Under the pieces are notes generated by a model that worked only from the letters and a program-made list of their open reading frames with translations, had not been told where the DNA came from and ran no database searches. A stretch of DNA of 64,000 bases from Drosophila pseudoobscura (lineage: Eukaryota > Arthropoda > Insecta > Diptera > Drosophilidae): positions 31,338,129-31,402,128 of the forward strand of contig NC_046683.1 in NCBI RefSeq assembly GCF_009870125.1, in the 5' to 3' direction. Shown in pieces: positions 36,373 through 47,642 of the stretch (position 1 is the stretch's first letter; each line of letters starts with the position of its first letter). The position numbers and the translations under genes were made by a program.

Positions 36373-38496
36373 CCCTCGTTTTGTAATTTAATTGATGTAT
36401 TGATAATTTGTAAACATTGATGAGTGCGTTGAACGTTCCTTTGACGTGCCCACGCGAATTGTATTAGACGAAATATTATACCGTTAACCTGGACATTATT
36501 GATTTGACACTGATTTTACGCGGTGTTGGATCGGGTACGTCGGCAGGATCACTAGGGGAAATGCATGCCTTAACCAACACAGGAAGAGTGCGTCCAACGA
36601 CACTAGAGGAAGCTATGGAGCTTTACCAGATTGGTCGGTATTTAGAGATTGATATTTTGGCGCAAGGCTGTGAGGATTTAATACTCGATGTCCCTTGGTA
36701 CTTTACCAACAATCTGAAAGTGGGGTTGCCAACCCCATGGCTCCGCGTGGGTGTTTAGACAAGCATGTCAGTACCTACGAGAAGAATTTACCGGTATTAG
36801 CACCTCACCTGTCCTGCACCAACTAGATAAAAAGCAACTATTACATGTTCTGCAGAGTAATTTTTTACAAGTTTCTGAGCTAGAGATTCTGCAGGCTGTT
36901 CTTAAATGGGGAGAACAGGAGCTCATTCGCCGTATGGATCGTGAACCAAGCTTGTTGTCACACACAGCTCACTCAGTTGCTCGCGAGGGCGTAAAAAAAC
37001 GTGATTTGAGTGATGTAGAGCTGCGAGACATCATCGCAGAATTATTGCCTTTAGTGCGCATAGACCATGTTTTACCACCACATAGTGAGATACTCGGCCA
37101 AGCAATTCGTCGTGGTCTTGTCAGCACGCCACCTTCACATATGATTGGAGATGAACGAGAAAATTTACGTATCAATGCCTGGATACGTAGTGGTAGTAAT
37201 CAGGGACTCTTTGTAAGACCACGTCTCTTTATGCCGTATTTTGAGGAAGTAAAGGCCTTGTTGAAGGATCGATTATCTTCATCTCACCACCAGGTGGAAC
37301 TAATGCGTATGCGTAGGTCGCGACACCCGCCAGATATTCCTGATACCTTGAATATGGTGTCCCACATGAATGCAGCGGCTAATAATGGACTTTGTAGTGC
37401 TGTTAATCGTGGTGCTATTCATGAAAATATTGACATGATGGTAGGGTCGGCTGTTATACCAGCACCGGATAACCAAACTTTATTGGCAATGCGTAAACGC
37501 GAAAATAAACTTCGCCAGTTACCTATGTGCCAGCGTCGTTGCTACTGCCACTTTCATCAAAACATGAAATTGAACGACAAATTCGGCTTCGGGTCGTGAG
37601 AGAGTTTAACCTCCCTGATGAAGTATCTGATATTCTGGAAAGCTCACACCAATCCAGCCAGAAAAGTGATGATGTTCACAAAGAAAATCCGGGTGGAGTT
37701 GCGTCCACTACTCAAGGCGAGGACAATTTGCTTGAAGATGAAGATCAAAGCCCACCGCCATCACCAGCGGCTACTGGCTCAGTTCCGGGAAACACAACCG
37801 TTGGATCTTCTTTTTAATCGTCCTCGTCAATGGGATCGTCAGCATCATCAATCTGTGGCACCGATGGAGTATACACCCCTATTATAGCCGAAATCTCACT
37901 TTTCCGCGTCACCAATCAAATGGTCTTTTTGGTGTAGCCATTATTTTAGCAACCAACTCTGGTCCTGCTCTTCAGTGTAGCTATGCACGTATTTCCGCGT
38001 CAGCGCGTCCACGAAATGAACTGCCGGCGTTAATAACTGAAGGGGACTTTCGATTTCCGCATGGAAATAGCTTGGGCTTGGATATTAGTGTTGAGAACGG
38101 CGCATGTGCTTTGGACTCTGGAAATAGTGATCTTTCAGATATGATGCCGGATGTGGCTATGGCCACCGCATCGTTAGGTCAGCTTAATTTGTCAAATAGT
38201 ACTGGAAATACTAGCGGCCGTAGCGTCGGCAGCAATAACGACATGCCAGAAAGTTTACAATTAGATTTGGGGGATGGTCCAAGCCCTCGCGTAGTTGGAA
38301 ACGTTCCAAGTGCACTGACCTTGCGAAGTATACACGTAAGTATTTCCTTCTCGGTATTTATCCTAAAATAAAAATTTTCTATTAATTTTAGCACGCTCTG
38401 CCACAAAGCAACTATCACCGCTTCGTGCAGCGCTCTAGTTCGCCATTTGATATGATGCGTCATGGACAGTTATCGCCCAAACCCAGGTTTTTATAG
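36373..38496 (+). pseudogene. BTBD7 partial copy 9
   Basis: Repeats every lesion of copy 8 at a 4038-bp offset: 1-bp loss at 37536/37537, TAA at 37815-37817, 2-bp insertion near 37872 and the exon 3 deletion near 38479. The copy 8/9 pair therefore arose by one recent duplication of a whole unit. Confidence 0.9.
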
Positions 38497-39543
38497 ATGT
38501 TGCAAGTGGGTCCAGATCCGGGGCACTTTATTTTGGCATGCCTTTCTGAACAAAAATTAAACTAAAAATGTAATTTAAAATTAAAATTAGATAGTATGTA
38601 TAATGTTAAAAATACTTAAATATGTATATTATCTCTGGTATTTGCGAAGAAAAAACCAGTTTAAGTAATTTGTTTATTACATCTGCAACCCTTTTGCACC
38701 TTTGTTACTCGTTGACCCTAGTAGTTGGCAGATTACAACACACAATAAATTGACCTTCCTTGCCAAATCCAACCCATCATAAACTTAAGTCGTCGAATGC
38801 TTTACCCGTTTAATCTGTCGAAATGTATAAATTAACTAGACTCAAGATACCTCTTGGTCATATGGTCATATATTTCAGATGTTTTAGATTTTATATAGAA
38901 AGATATCTCTCTAGTGAAAGGGAGGTACTGAAGTAGTGTATCTTTCAGCGTCTGGCTCGAATTGGGAGTGTGAGATCGCTCCCCTGCGGTTGGCCGAGGT
39001 TTTTTCGTTCTATCAAGCTCCACCAATAGACTGAGCAAGACAAACAAAATAAATGTATGGGACCATATAGTCTGGAAGTGCCAGCTGAAGTTATATACAT
39101 ATGTATATTCATAAATGCAGGTTTCAAGCCGACGCCGTCTCGTAGCGCAGAAGGGGAGCGGCGCTCAATCAGCATGGCCAATCCGAGATAGGGGTGGGCG
39201 AAGCCAAGAAGCTGCAGATGCAGCACGCCAGAGATTTCTACTTTCACCCAATAAGCGCAGAGAAGGACCATTAGAAGCCGTTGCAAGGCGTGGCAAGGCG
39301 AATGGGACATGAATTGTAACCTGGAAAAAAAACAGCTAACTATCATAGCCTAACAAACCATATACTATATTAAATCTAGTCTTTAGTCTTTAGTCAACAC
39401 ATATGTAGCTATACCCCCAAACCATAATGGCCATAATTGGATAGCGAACCGACATTGTACATACATAAATCAGTCAAAAATTTCATAAAGCCCATAAACT
39501 TTATTATAAAGGTTATTATTATTAGGATTATATTTGGTTTTGT
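38497..39543 (+). repeat. Unit 3' flank after copy 9
   Basis: 1,047 bp without the CCAG replacement, so the copy 8/9 duplication ends before this flank's middle. Confidence 0.85.
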
Positions 39544-40468
39544 TATACCCGATACTCAATGTGAGTATTGTGGAGATTTGTGGTGAAAATAGATGTGTGT
39601 AACGTCCAGAAGGAATCGTTTCCGACCCCATAAAGTATATATATTCATGATCACCATCAATAGCCGAGTCGATTGAGCCCTGTCTGTCTGTCCGTCCCTA
39701 TTAGCGCCTAGTGCTCAAAGACTATAAGAGCTAGAGCAACGACATTTATATCTAGACTTCTGTGATATGTCACTGTTACAAGCCCTCACAAAGGGCCAAA
39801 ATCTGTGGCATCCACAATTTTAGAGATACGAGAAAACAGAAAATGTTGAATCGCAGAGGATGACTATATCTTCTAGAATGCAAAATCAGAAGCAGATCGT
39901 ATAAGTATTATAGCCAGAATCAAGAAAACGATTTCATTCTTTTTCGCTCTGTCTTTCTCTAACACACAGGTTTCATGGTCGGCTTTGCTTATTGCAAAAT
40001 ATGAGTTAAAGGATCTCAGACACTATAAAAGCTAGAGAAACCAAATTTGGTATACACACTCCTGTGATATCGGAACTTGACCGTTTTATGTCAAAATTTC
40101 GCCACACCGCCTTCCGCCCCCGCAAAGGACGAAAATCTGGGGCATCCACAAATCTCAGAGACTATTAAGGCTAGAGCAACCAAATGTGGTATTCACACTT
40201 CTGTTCAAACTCACTGTTAAACGTATATCTCGCCCCACCCCCCTCCGCTCCCACAAAAGAGGAAAATCTGTGGCATCCACAATATTGAAGAAACGAGATC
40301 GGATCATTTTTGTAGGCAAAAGGAAGAAATTAATTTGCAGTGGCTACGCAGCGCCCGACGACACGCTCAGACTGATTTTCTGTCTCTCTCGCACGCACTC
40401 TTTGTCGTGTCGTTCAATAATAGCGGCGTCTGCCGGAGGAGAGCCATACTGACTAAGTATCGGGTATA
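39544..40468 (+). mobile_element. DINE-1-like element, unit 10
   Basis: Full-length array form (925 bp) with both TATACCCGATACT-type ends and a few private substitutions (near 39797, 39930 and 40370). Confidence 0.8.
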
Positions 40469-40508
40469 TAGGTATAGTTGCGGTCTCCGCAGCAACTCAA
40501 AACGTTGC

Positions 40509-42669
40509 CCCTCGTTTTGTAATTTAATTGATGTATTGATAATTTGTAAACATTGATGAGTGCGTTGAACGTTCCTTTCACGTGCCCACGCGAATTGTAT
40601 TAGACGAAATATTATACCGTTAACCTGGACATTATTGATTTGACACTGATTTTACGCGGTGTTGGATCGGGTACGTCGGCAGGATCACTAGGGGAAATAC
40701 ATGCCTTAACCAACACAGGAAGAGTGCGTCCAACGACACTAGAGGAAGCTATGGAGCTTTACCAGATTGGTCGGTATTTAGAGATTGATATTTTGGCGCA
40801 AGGCTGTGAGGATTTAATACTCGATGTCCCTTGGTACTTTACCAACAATCTGAAAGTGGGGTTGCCAACCCCATGGCTCCGCGTGGGTGTTTAGACAAGC
40901 ATGTCAGTACCTACGAGAAGAATTTACCGGTATTAGCACCTCACCTGTCCTGCACCAACTAGATAAAAAGCAACTATTACATGTTCTGCAGAGTAATTTT
41001 TTACAAGTTTCTGAGCTAGAGATTCTGCAGGCTGTTCTTAAATGGGGAGAACAGGAGCTCATTCGCCGTATGGATCGTGAACCAAGCTTGTTGTCACACA
41101 CAGCTCACTCAGTTGCTCGCGAGGGCGTAAAAAAACGTGATTTGAGTGATGTAGAGCTGCGAGACATCATCGCAGAATTATTGCCTTTAGTGCGCATAGA
41201 CCATGTTTTACCACCACATAGTGAGATACTCGGCCAAGCAATTCGTCGTGGTCTTGTCAGCACGCCACCTTCACATATGATTGGAGATGAACGAGAAAAT
41301 TTACGTATCAATGCCTGGATACGTAGTGGTAGTAATCAGGGACTCTTTGTAAGACCACGTCTCTTTATGTCGTATTTTGAGGAAGTAAAGGCCTTGTTAA
41401 AGGATCGATTATCTTCATCTCACCACCAGGTGGAACTAATGCGTATGCGTAGGTCACGACACCCGCCAGATATTCCTGATACCTTGTATATGGTGTCCCA
41501 CATGAATGCAGCGGCTAATAATGGACTTTGTAGTGTTGTTAATCGTGGTGCTATTCATGAAAATATTGACATGATGGTAGGGTCGGCTGTTATACCAGCA
41601 CCGGATAACCAAACTTTATTGGCAATGCGTAAACGCGAAAATAAACTTCGCCAGTTACCTATGTGCCAGCGTCGTTGCTACTGCCACTTTCATCAAAACA
41701 TGAAATTGAACGACATATTCGGCTTCGGGTCGTGAGAGAGTTTAACCTCCCTGATGAAGTATCTGATATTCTGGAAAGCTCACACCAATCCAGCCAGAAA
41801 AGTGATGATGTTCACAAAGAAAATCCGGGTGGAGTTGCGTCCACTACTCAAGGCGAGGACAATTTGCTTGAAGATGAAGATCAAAGCCCACCGCCATCAC
41901 CAGCGGCTACTGGCTCAGTTCCGGGAAACACAACCGTTGGATCTTCTTTTTTATCGTCCTCGTCAATGGGATCGTCAGCATCATCAATCTGTGGCACCGA
42001 TGGAGTACACCCCTATTATAGCCGAAATCTCACTTTTCCGCGTCACCAATCAAATGGTCTTTTTGGTGTAGCCATTATTTTAGCAACCAACTCTGGTCCT
42101 GCGCTTCAGTGTAGCTATGCACGTATTTCCGCGTCAGCGCGTCCACGAAATGAACTGCCGGCGTTAATAACTGAAGGGGACTTTCGATTTCCGCATGGAA
42201 ATAGCTTGGGCTTGGATATTAGTGTTGAGAACGGCGCATGTGCTTTGGACTCTGGAAATAGTCATCTTTCAGATATGATGCCGGATGTGGCTATGGCCAC
42301 CGCATCGTTAGGTCAGCTTCATTTGTCGAATAGTACTTGAAATACTAGCGGCCGTAGCGTCGGCAGCAATAACGACATGCCAGAAAGTTTACAATTAGAT
42401 TTGGGGGATGGTCCAAGCCCTCGCGTAGTTGGAAACGTTCCAAGTGCACTGACCTTGCGAAGTATACACGTAAGTATTTTCTTCTTGGTATTTATCCTAA
42501 AATAAAAATTTTCTATTAATTTTAGCACGCTCTGCCACAAAGCAACTATCACCGCTTCGTGCAGCGCTCTAGTTCGCCATTTGATATGATGCGTCATGGA
42601 CAGTTATCGCCCACATCACACCTTCCAAATCCTGGGTCATTTAACTCTGGACCACCCAGGTTTTTATAG
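40509..42669 (+). pseudogene. BTBD7 partial copy 10
   Basis: Founder lesions plus the 1-bp loss at 41672/41673 and nonsense TGA at 42338-42340. Three parent-like bases occur together at 41456, 41487 (Tyr instead of Asn) and 41536 (Val instead of Ala), flanked by array-type bases. This patch is shared only with copy 12. Private to this pair are Pro-to-Ser near 41370 and Lys-to-Ile near 41716. It is followed 104 bp later by the LTR element. Confidence 0.9.
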
Positions 42670-42773
42670 AGGTTGCAAGTGGGTCCAGATCCGGGGCACT
42701 TTATTTTGGCATGCCTTTCTGAACAAAAATTAAACTAAAAATGTAATTTAAAATTAAAATTAGATAGTATGTA
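42670..42773 (+). repeat. Unit 3' flank, left part before LTR element
   Basis: First 104 bp of the unit flank. It ends with TGTA (42770-42773), the left copy of the target-site duplication. Confidence 0.9.
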
Positions 42774-43094
42774 TGTAAGAAGGAGTGGGCCAGCTGGCCT
42801 ATTGAAGGGGCAGCGGGGAGCAGCAACAGCAGTAATAACAGCAGCAGAGGAACATTTGATGAGCAGTAACAGCAGCAGCAACAGCAGTAGCAACAGCAGT
42901 AGTAACAGCAGACAGAGAAGAAGAGGAACAGAGCGAAGCAGTGAAAAGGAGAGAACAGCAGCATACGGACGCGACTCAAGCAGCAGCAGAAAATCAGCAG
43001 AAATAAGCCGTAACATTAAGAACTTTTGTAAGCACACATACCAGGCCATCGCGATAATAATACGAATAAACAATACTTTAAATAATATCTTACA
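42774..43094 (+). repeat. 5' LTR, copy A
   Basis: 321 bp, TGTAAG...CTTACA. It contains an AGC/AAC-rich trinucleotide stretch (about 42825-42910) and an AATAAA at 43065-43070. The leucine-rich frames on the other strand come from this trinucleotide run and are not genes. Confidence 0.93.
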
Positions 43095-43096
43095 TT

Positions 43097-43111
43097 TGGG
43101 GGCTCAACCGG
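43097..43111 (+). promoter_or_regulatory. Primer binding site, tRNA-Pro-like
   Basis: Two bases after the 5' LTR comes TGGGGGCTCAACCGG. The first nine bases match the tRNA-Pro-type binding site used by murine leukaemia virus-type retroviruses, with two mismatches before CCGG. The primer identity is inference. Confidence 0.5.
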
Positions 43112-43161
43112 TCGCGTACTGCCTGTGTAAAGTGGAAAAAAATTAAAAAATTGTGTGTCTC

Positions 43162-43980
43162 ATGTCTCAGAAGCCGGCAGCAGACGAAGCGAGACGGAAA
43201 AGAAAAAATTCGGTGCAAAAAAACGGCGCATTTGACTCTCAGAAGCCGCAAGCAGAGGAAGCGGGACAGCGAGTGGGTGAAAAGAAGAACCGAGAAAAAG
43301 GGGTTGTTTCAAGCCGGCTGCCCACAAGAGTATTGCGCAGTAGAATTATAATGGAAAATACAAGTGGACCACCAGCCGGGAATATGCAGAAAAACGAAGG
43401 CCCAAGTGGATCAGAAGAAAACAGGATCAATCGCCAGCAAAACGCGAACGAGGAAGCGATGAGGTCAACACTCCTAGAAGAAAACACACAGACGCTCCAA
43501 CAGCTGGTTCAACTGCTCTCGATGAAAATAAATGCAGATGAAATAGACAAGAAAAATGATGCAAAGCTGGTAGTGGAAAATTTTGCCAAAATTATTCCAG
43601 AATTCAACGGAGAAAATATGTCGGTACAGCAGTGGTTTATTAACTTCGAGCTAAACGCTGAAGCATACGGACTAAATGACAAACAAAAATACGTGCAAGC
43701 CCGAGCAAAAATGACAGGTATAGCCGCTCTTTTTCTCGAGTCCACAGCAGTGTATGAGTACGGCCAATTGCGTCATCAACTTCTACAGGAGTTTGAGTGT
43801 GAGCGTTTATGCAGTGCGCAAATTCACAATCAATTGTCTATGCGAGTGAAGATTGCCGGCGAAAGTTTTCACGAATATATACTACAGATGAAACGCATTG
43901 CTGCACGTGGGACAACAGACACGGAGTCGGTGATTCGATACATTGTCGACGGACTGAAGTTAAAAACGGATTATAAGTAA
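43162..43980 (+). CDS. gag: Gag N-terminal/capsid part, copy A
   Basis: 272 codons from ATG 43162 (a second in-frame ATG at 43351 is also possible) to TAA at 43978-43980. The N-terminal third is basic and low complexity. The rest resembles the Ty3/gypsy capsid region, including Gln-Gln-Trp-Phe followed by an acidic/helical stretch and a C-terminal Tyr-Ile-Val-Asp-Gly-Leu. There is no zinc knuckle before the stop; both knuckles lie downstream in the same frame. The TAA therefore cuts gag between capsid and nucleocapsid. Either it is an inactivating nonsense change or a readthrough site; the sequence alone cannot decide. Confidence 0.8.
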   Translation: MSQKPAADEARRKRKNSVQKNGAFDSQKPQAEEAGQRVGEKKNREKGVVSSRLPTRVLRSRIIMENTSGPPAGNMQKNEGPSGSEENRINRQQNANEEAMRSTLLEENTQTLQQLVQLLSMKINADEIDKKNDAKLVVENFAKIIPEFNGENMSVQQWFINFELNAEAYGLNDKQKYVQARAKMTGIAALFLESTAVYEYGQLRHQLLQEFECERLCSAQIHNQLSMRVKIAGESFHEYILQMKRIAARGTTDTESVIRYIVDGLKLKTDYK

Positions 43981-46900
43981 CCCTTGTATGGATGCAGCTC
44001 ATACAAGCAGCTGCGAGAGAAGTACGAAATCTACGAAAGAACGCTCGCGGTTGATGGGAGTTTTGCCCCGAAACAAAAAGACTCACAGCCGTTCGGAAAG
44101 AAGTCCAATTTTACTAAATATGAAAGGAAGCAAAACTGCTACAATTGTGGATCCCTGGAGCATCTACGCAAGGATTGCCGAGCTGCATTAAAGTGTTTCC
44201 GCTGCAATCAGACTGGACACATGTCTAAGGATTGCCCGAGTGCTGCTGCCGTAAACGTTGCATACGAGGAAAAACGCCTGAAGTCTCTTAAAATTAACGA
44301 CGTGCAAGTCAAGGGGCTCATAGACACCGGTGCAGATGTTTCCCTATTAAAGATGTCAGTGTTCGGCAAAATGAGTGGTATCCATCTGCAAGCCAGTTCG
44401 TCAACTTTGAGGGGACTTGGAAACAACATCACACGCTCCGCTGGGCAGTTTACGGCAGAAGTGGAGATCGACGGAATGCGACTGGCACACAAATTCCTTG
44501 TGGTGGCCGATCATGCCGTCGGATGCGAATTGTTGCTTGGACACGACTTTATATCCAAGTTCACAATGACATCAACGCAAGGAGGATATAAGTTTTCTCC
44601 CCTGCCGGGGGAGGAAACTGAGGACATCAAACAGATAAGTATTTACAACGTGGTCGAAGAAAATACTGACATAAACATTCCGTCGCAGTTCAGAGATGCC
44701 GTCCAATCAATGATTCAGGACTTTACTGAAAAGAAGCAGACTGCAGTGTGCCCCATCATGCTGAAGATCGTACCGGACGAGAAAATAGCGCCGTTTCGAC
44801 ATTCGCCAAGTCGAGTGGCCATCAGCGAAGCCGACGTTGTCAAGCAGCAGATCGATGAATGGGCCAACGCTGGGATAATACGACGCTCATCATCAAATTT
44901 CGCCAGTCGGACTGTAATTGTCAAGAAAAAGGATGGGAGCATCCGGGTCTGCGTGGACTATCGTCAGTTGAACAAGATGGTCTTGAAAGATTGCTTTCCC
45001 GTTCCAATCGTTGAAGAGGTGCTGGAAAAACTGGAAAATGCTAAGGTGTTCACCATCATGGACTTAGAAAATGGGTTTTTCCACGTTCCTGTGGAAGAAA
45101 GCAGCAAAAAATATACGGCGTTTATAACGAAGGAAGGCCTCTTTGAGTTCAACCGTGCGCCTTTCGGTTTTTGCAATTCGCCAGCAGTTTTCATCCGTTT
45201 TATAAGTTTTGTATTTCAAAACCTTATAAATGAAAACATTCTTGACCTGTACATGGACGATATCGTTATACACGCTGAAACCGCCGACGAATGCCTGGGA
45301 AAGCTGAAGAAGGTTTTTGATGTTGCAGCTGAATACGGGCTGAAGATGAAGTGGAAGAAGTGCCGATTTCTGCAGTCGACCATTACATTTTTGGGCCACC
45401 AAGTTGGAGGAGGTGAAATTAGGCCTGGATTGGAGAAAACCAAAGCCGTCAGCAAGTTCCCGATGCCGAAAAACATAAAGGCTGTGCAGTCGTTTTTAGG
45501 ATTAACTGGGTTTTTCCGTAAATTCATAAGAAACTATTCGCTAATCGCCAAACCACTGACCAATCTGCTGCGAAAAGATGTCCCATTTAAAATGAGTCTG
45601 GAGGAGCAGCAGGCGTTCGCTACATTAAAGGAAGCATTGGTGAAAGAGCCGGTCTTGAAACTTTATCGCAGGAATGCAAAAACCGAGATACACACTGATG
45701 CGTCAAAGGACGGGTTTGCAGCGGCGTTGTTACAATGGCACGAAGGACAATTGCATCCGATCTTATTCTGGAGTAAGAAAACCTCGGAGTCTGAAGCACG
45801 ACAGCATAGCTATATACAGGAAGCCAAAGCAATTTTCCTAGCGTGCAAAAAATTTCGTCAGTACATACTTGGAACCAACTTTAAGCTCGTAACGGATTGC
45901 GCCGCTTTCAAGCAAACGTTAAGCAAGAAGGACGTTCCGCGGGAGGTAGCCCAATGGGTCCTGTACTTGCAGGACTACGACTTTGAAGTGGAACACAGAC
46001 CAGGAGAACGGCTGAAGCATGTGGATTGCCTGAGTAGGTACCCAATTGATGTCATGATGGTATCTTCGGAAGTCACAGCAAGAATTAAGAAAGCCCAGCA
46101 GGAGGATACGATGATCAAAGCAGTTTCCGAAATTTTGAAAAGTAAACCATATGACAACTTTAAGTTGAAAGCTGGTCTCGTATACAAAGTGGTGCAAGGC
46201 ACGGACTTGCTGGCAATACCGAAGTCATTAGAAAAAGAAATAATAACCGACGCTCACAACGCAGGACACTTTGCCGCTCAAAAAACAATGCATACCGTAC
46301 AACAGAGCTATTGGATTCCACATCTGGAAGGAAAAGTAATTCAGATCATAGGAAACTGTATGAAATGTATAATCTACAACAAAAAGCTTGGCAAAAAAGA
46401 GGGATTTCTGCATCAAATTGACAAAGGATCACAGCCGCTGTATACTATACACGTGGATCACCTTGGGCCTATGGATGCCACTTCAAAGCAGTACAAGTAC
46501 ATCTTCGCAATGGTTGATAGCTTTAGTAATTTCGTATGGATGTATCCCACAAAAACAACAGGAGCAGACGAAGTTCTCAAGAAGTTAAGGGAGTGGTCTG
46601 ATGTATTTGGTAATCCGGCACGCATAGTAAGCGATCGTGGAGCAGCATTTACATCTTCAAGCTTTGAGGAGTTTGTCAAGGAAAAGAACATCGAACACAT
46701 ATGGAGCACCACAGGGGTACCAAGAGGAAACGGACAAATTGAACGCGTAAACCGATCTATTCTCAGCATCATTTCCAAATTGTCGTCGGAGGAGCCTGGA
46801 AGATGGTATAAGTTCGTACCGCGAGTTCAAAGGGCTATCAACAGCACTGTTCACGTGTCTACAAAGCGTTGTCCATTTGAGCTGATGATCGGGGTAAAAA

Positions 46901-47307
46901 TGCGTTGTGGACCGGATAGCGACATACTTCAGCTAATAGAAAAAGAGATGGTTGATAATTTTGAAGACGAGAGGCAAAAGATGCGACAAGAGGCAAAAGA
47001 AAATATTCAGCAGGCCCAGGACAGATACAAGGAACAGTTCGATAAAAAGCGGAAATGCGAATACGGATACAAGGTCGGAGATCTCGTAGCCATACGTAGA
47101 ACACAATTTGTAACCGGAAGAAAGATGGCCAGCGAATTCTTAGGGCCATACGAAATAACCAACGTGAAACGAGGCGGACGCTATAATGTTCGAAAGGCAG
47201 CAGACGTCGAAGGACCAAGCAACACGACCACAAGCAATGATAACATGAAACTATGGAGCTTTTATGTAGAAAACGAGGACGCATTGTCATCAGGGACTGA
47301 TGACTAA
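43981..47307 (+). CDS. pol: Nucleocapsid plus Pol (PR-RT-RH-IN), copy A
   Basis: This frame is open immediately after the gag TAA, in the same frame, with no ATG at its head, so expression would need readthrough. Residues are counted from the codon at 43984. Two CCHC zinc knuckles lie at about 52-65 and 71-84. The protease motif Asp-Thr-Gly-Ala is at 114-117. Reverse transcriptase has a catalytic Asp at 360 and Tyr-Met-Asp-Asp at 423-426. RNase H has Asp572, Glu613 and Asp638. The integrase zinc finger is His758, His762, Cys792 and Cys795, with catalytic Asp825, Asp884 and Glu920 (D-D-35-E spacing) and a C-terminal Gly-Pro-Tyr motif at 1054-1056. The order PR-RT-RH-IN and GPY/F module fit Ty3/gypsy. 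It stops 14 bp before the 3' LTR. Apart from the TAA upstream it looks intact. Confidence 0.9.
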   Translation, partial: PLYGCSSYKQLREKYEIYERTLAVDGSFAPKQKDSQPFGKKSNFTKYERKQNCYNCGSLEHLRKDCRAALKCFRCNQTGHMSKDCPSAAAVNVAYEEKRLKSLKINDVQVKGLIDTGADVSLLKMSVFGKMSGIHLQASSSTLRGLGNNITRSAGQFTAEVEIDGMRLAHKFLVVADHAVGCELLLGHDFISKFTMTSTQGGYKFSPLPGEETEDIKQISIYNVVEENTDINIPSQFRDAVQSMIQDFTEKKQTAVCPIMLKIVPDEKIAPFRHSPSRVAISEADVVKQQIDEWANAGIIRRSSSNFASRTVIVKKKDGSIRVCVDYRQLNKMVLKDCFPVPIVEEVLEKLENAKVFTIMDLENGFFHVPVEESSKKYTAFITKEGLFEFNRAPFGFCNSPAVFIRFISFVFQNLINENILDLYMDDIVIHAETADECLGKLKKVFDVAAEYGLKMKWKKCRFLQSTITFLGHQVGGGEIRPGLEKTKAVSKFPMPKNIKAVQSFLGLTGFFRKFIRNYSLIAKPLTNLLRKDVPFKMSLEEQQAFATLKEALVKEPVLKLYRRNAKTEIHTDASKDGFAAALLQWHEGQLHPILFWSKKTSESEARQHSYIQEAKAIFLACKKFRQYILGTNFKLVTDCAAFKQTLSKKDVPREVAQWVLYLQDYDFEVEHRPGERLKHVDCLSRYPIDVMMVSSEVTARIKKAQQEDTMIKAVSEILKSKPYDNFKLKAGLVYKVVQGTDLLAIPKSLEKEIITDAHNAGHFAAQKTMHTVQQSYWIPHLEGKVIQIIGNCMKCIIYNKKLGKKEGFLHQIDKGSQPLYTIHVDHLGPMDATSKQYKYIFAMVDSFSNFVWMYPTKTTGADEVLKKLREWSDVFGNPARIVSDRGAAFTSSSFEEFVKEKNIEHIWSTTGVPRGNGQIERVNRSILSIISKLSSEEPGRWYKFVPRVQRAINSTVHVSTKRCPFELMIGVKMRCGPDSDILQLIEKEMVDNFEDERQKMRQEAKENIQQAQDRYKEQFDKKRKCEYGYKVGDLVAIRRTQFVTGRKMASEFLGPYEITNVKRGGRYNVRKAADVEGPSNTTTSNDNMKLWSFYVENEDALSSGTDD

Positions 47308-47321
47308 TCAGGATGACCGAG

Positions 47322-47642
47322 TGTAAGAAGGAGTGGGCCAGCTGGCCTATTGAAGGGGCAGCGGGGAGCAGCAACAGCAGTAATAACAGCAGCAGAGGAA
47401 CAGCTGATGAGCAGTAACAGCAGCAGCAACAGCAGTAGCAACAGCAGTAGTAACAGCAGACAGAGAAGAAGAGGAACAGAGCGAAGCAGTGAAAAGGAGA
47501 GAACAGCAGCATACGGACGCGACTCAAGCAGCAGCAGAAAATCAGCAGAAATAAGCCGTAACATTAAGAACTTTTGTAAGCACACATACCAGGCCATCGC
47601 GATAATAATACGAATAAACAATACTTTAAATAATATCTTACA
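47322..47642 (+). repeat. 3' LTR, copy A
   Basis: 321 bp, identical to the 5' LTR except for two adjacent bases. It is followed by TGTA, the right target duplication. No clear purine-rich tract precedes it. Confidence 0.93.

Larger units (their letters stand above)
42774..47642 (+). mobile_element. Ty3/gypsy-type LTR retrotransposon, copy A
   Basis: A 4,869-bp element with two 321-bp LTRs that start TGTAAG and end CTTACA, flanked by a 4-bp target duplication TGTA (42770-42773 and 47643-47646). The uninterrupted site is seen in units 2-9. Internal order is gag, zinc knuckles, protease, reverse transcriptase, RNase H, integrase, which is the Ty3/gypsy order; no env-like frame is present. The LTRs differ at only two adjacent bases (TT near 42860 versus GC), so insertion was recent. 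A TAA splits gag. It lies in the same direction as the BTBD7 fragments. Confidence 0.93.

Noticed and set aside
42701-42979. Cys/Leu-rich minus-strand frame over the LTR
   Set aside because: The composition comes from the AGC/AAC trinucleotide run of the LTR.
46859-47527. 222-codon minus-strand frame over integrase and 3' LTR
   Set aside because: It is a shadow of the integrase coding frame plus the LTR trinucleotide run.
42774-47642. Endogenous retrovirus with envelope gene
   Set aside because: The pol frame ends 14 bp before the 3' LTR, leaving no room for an env-like frame.
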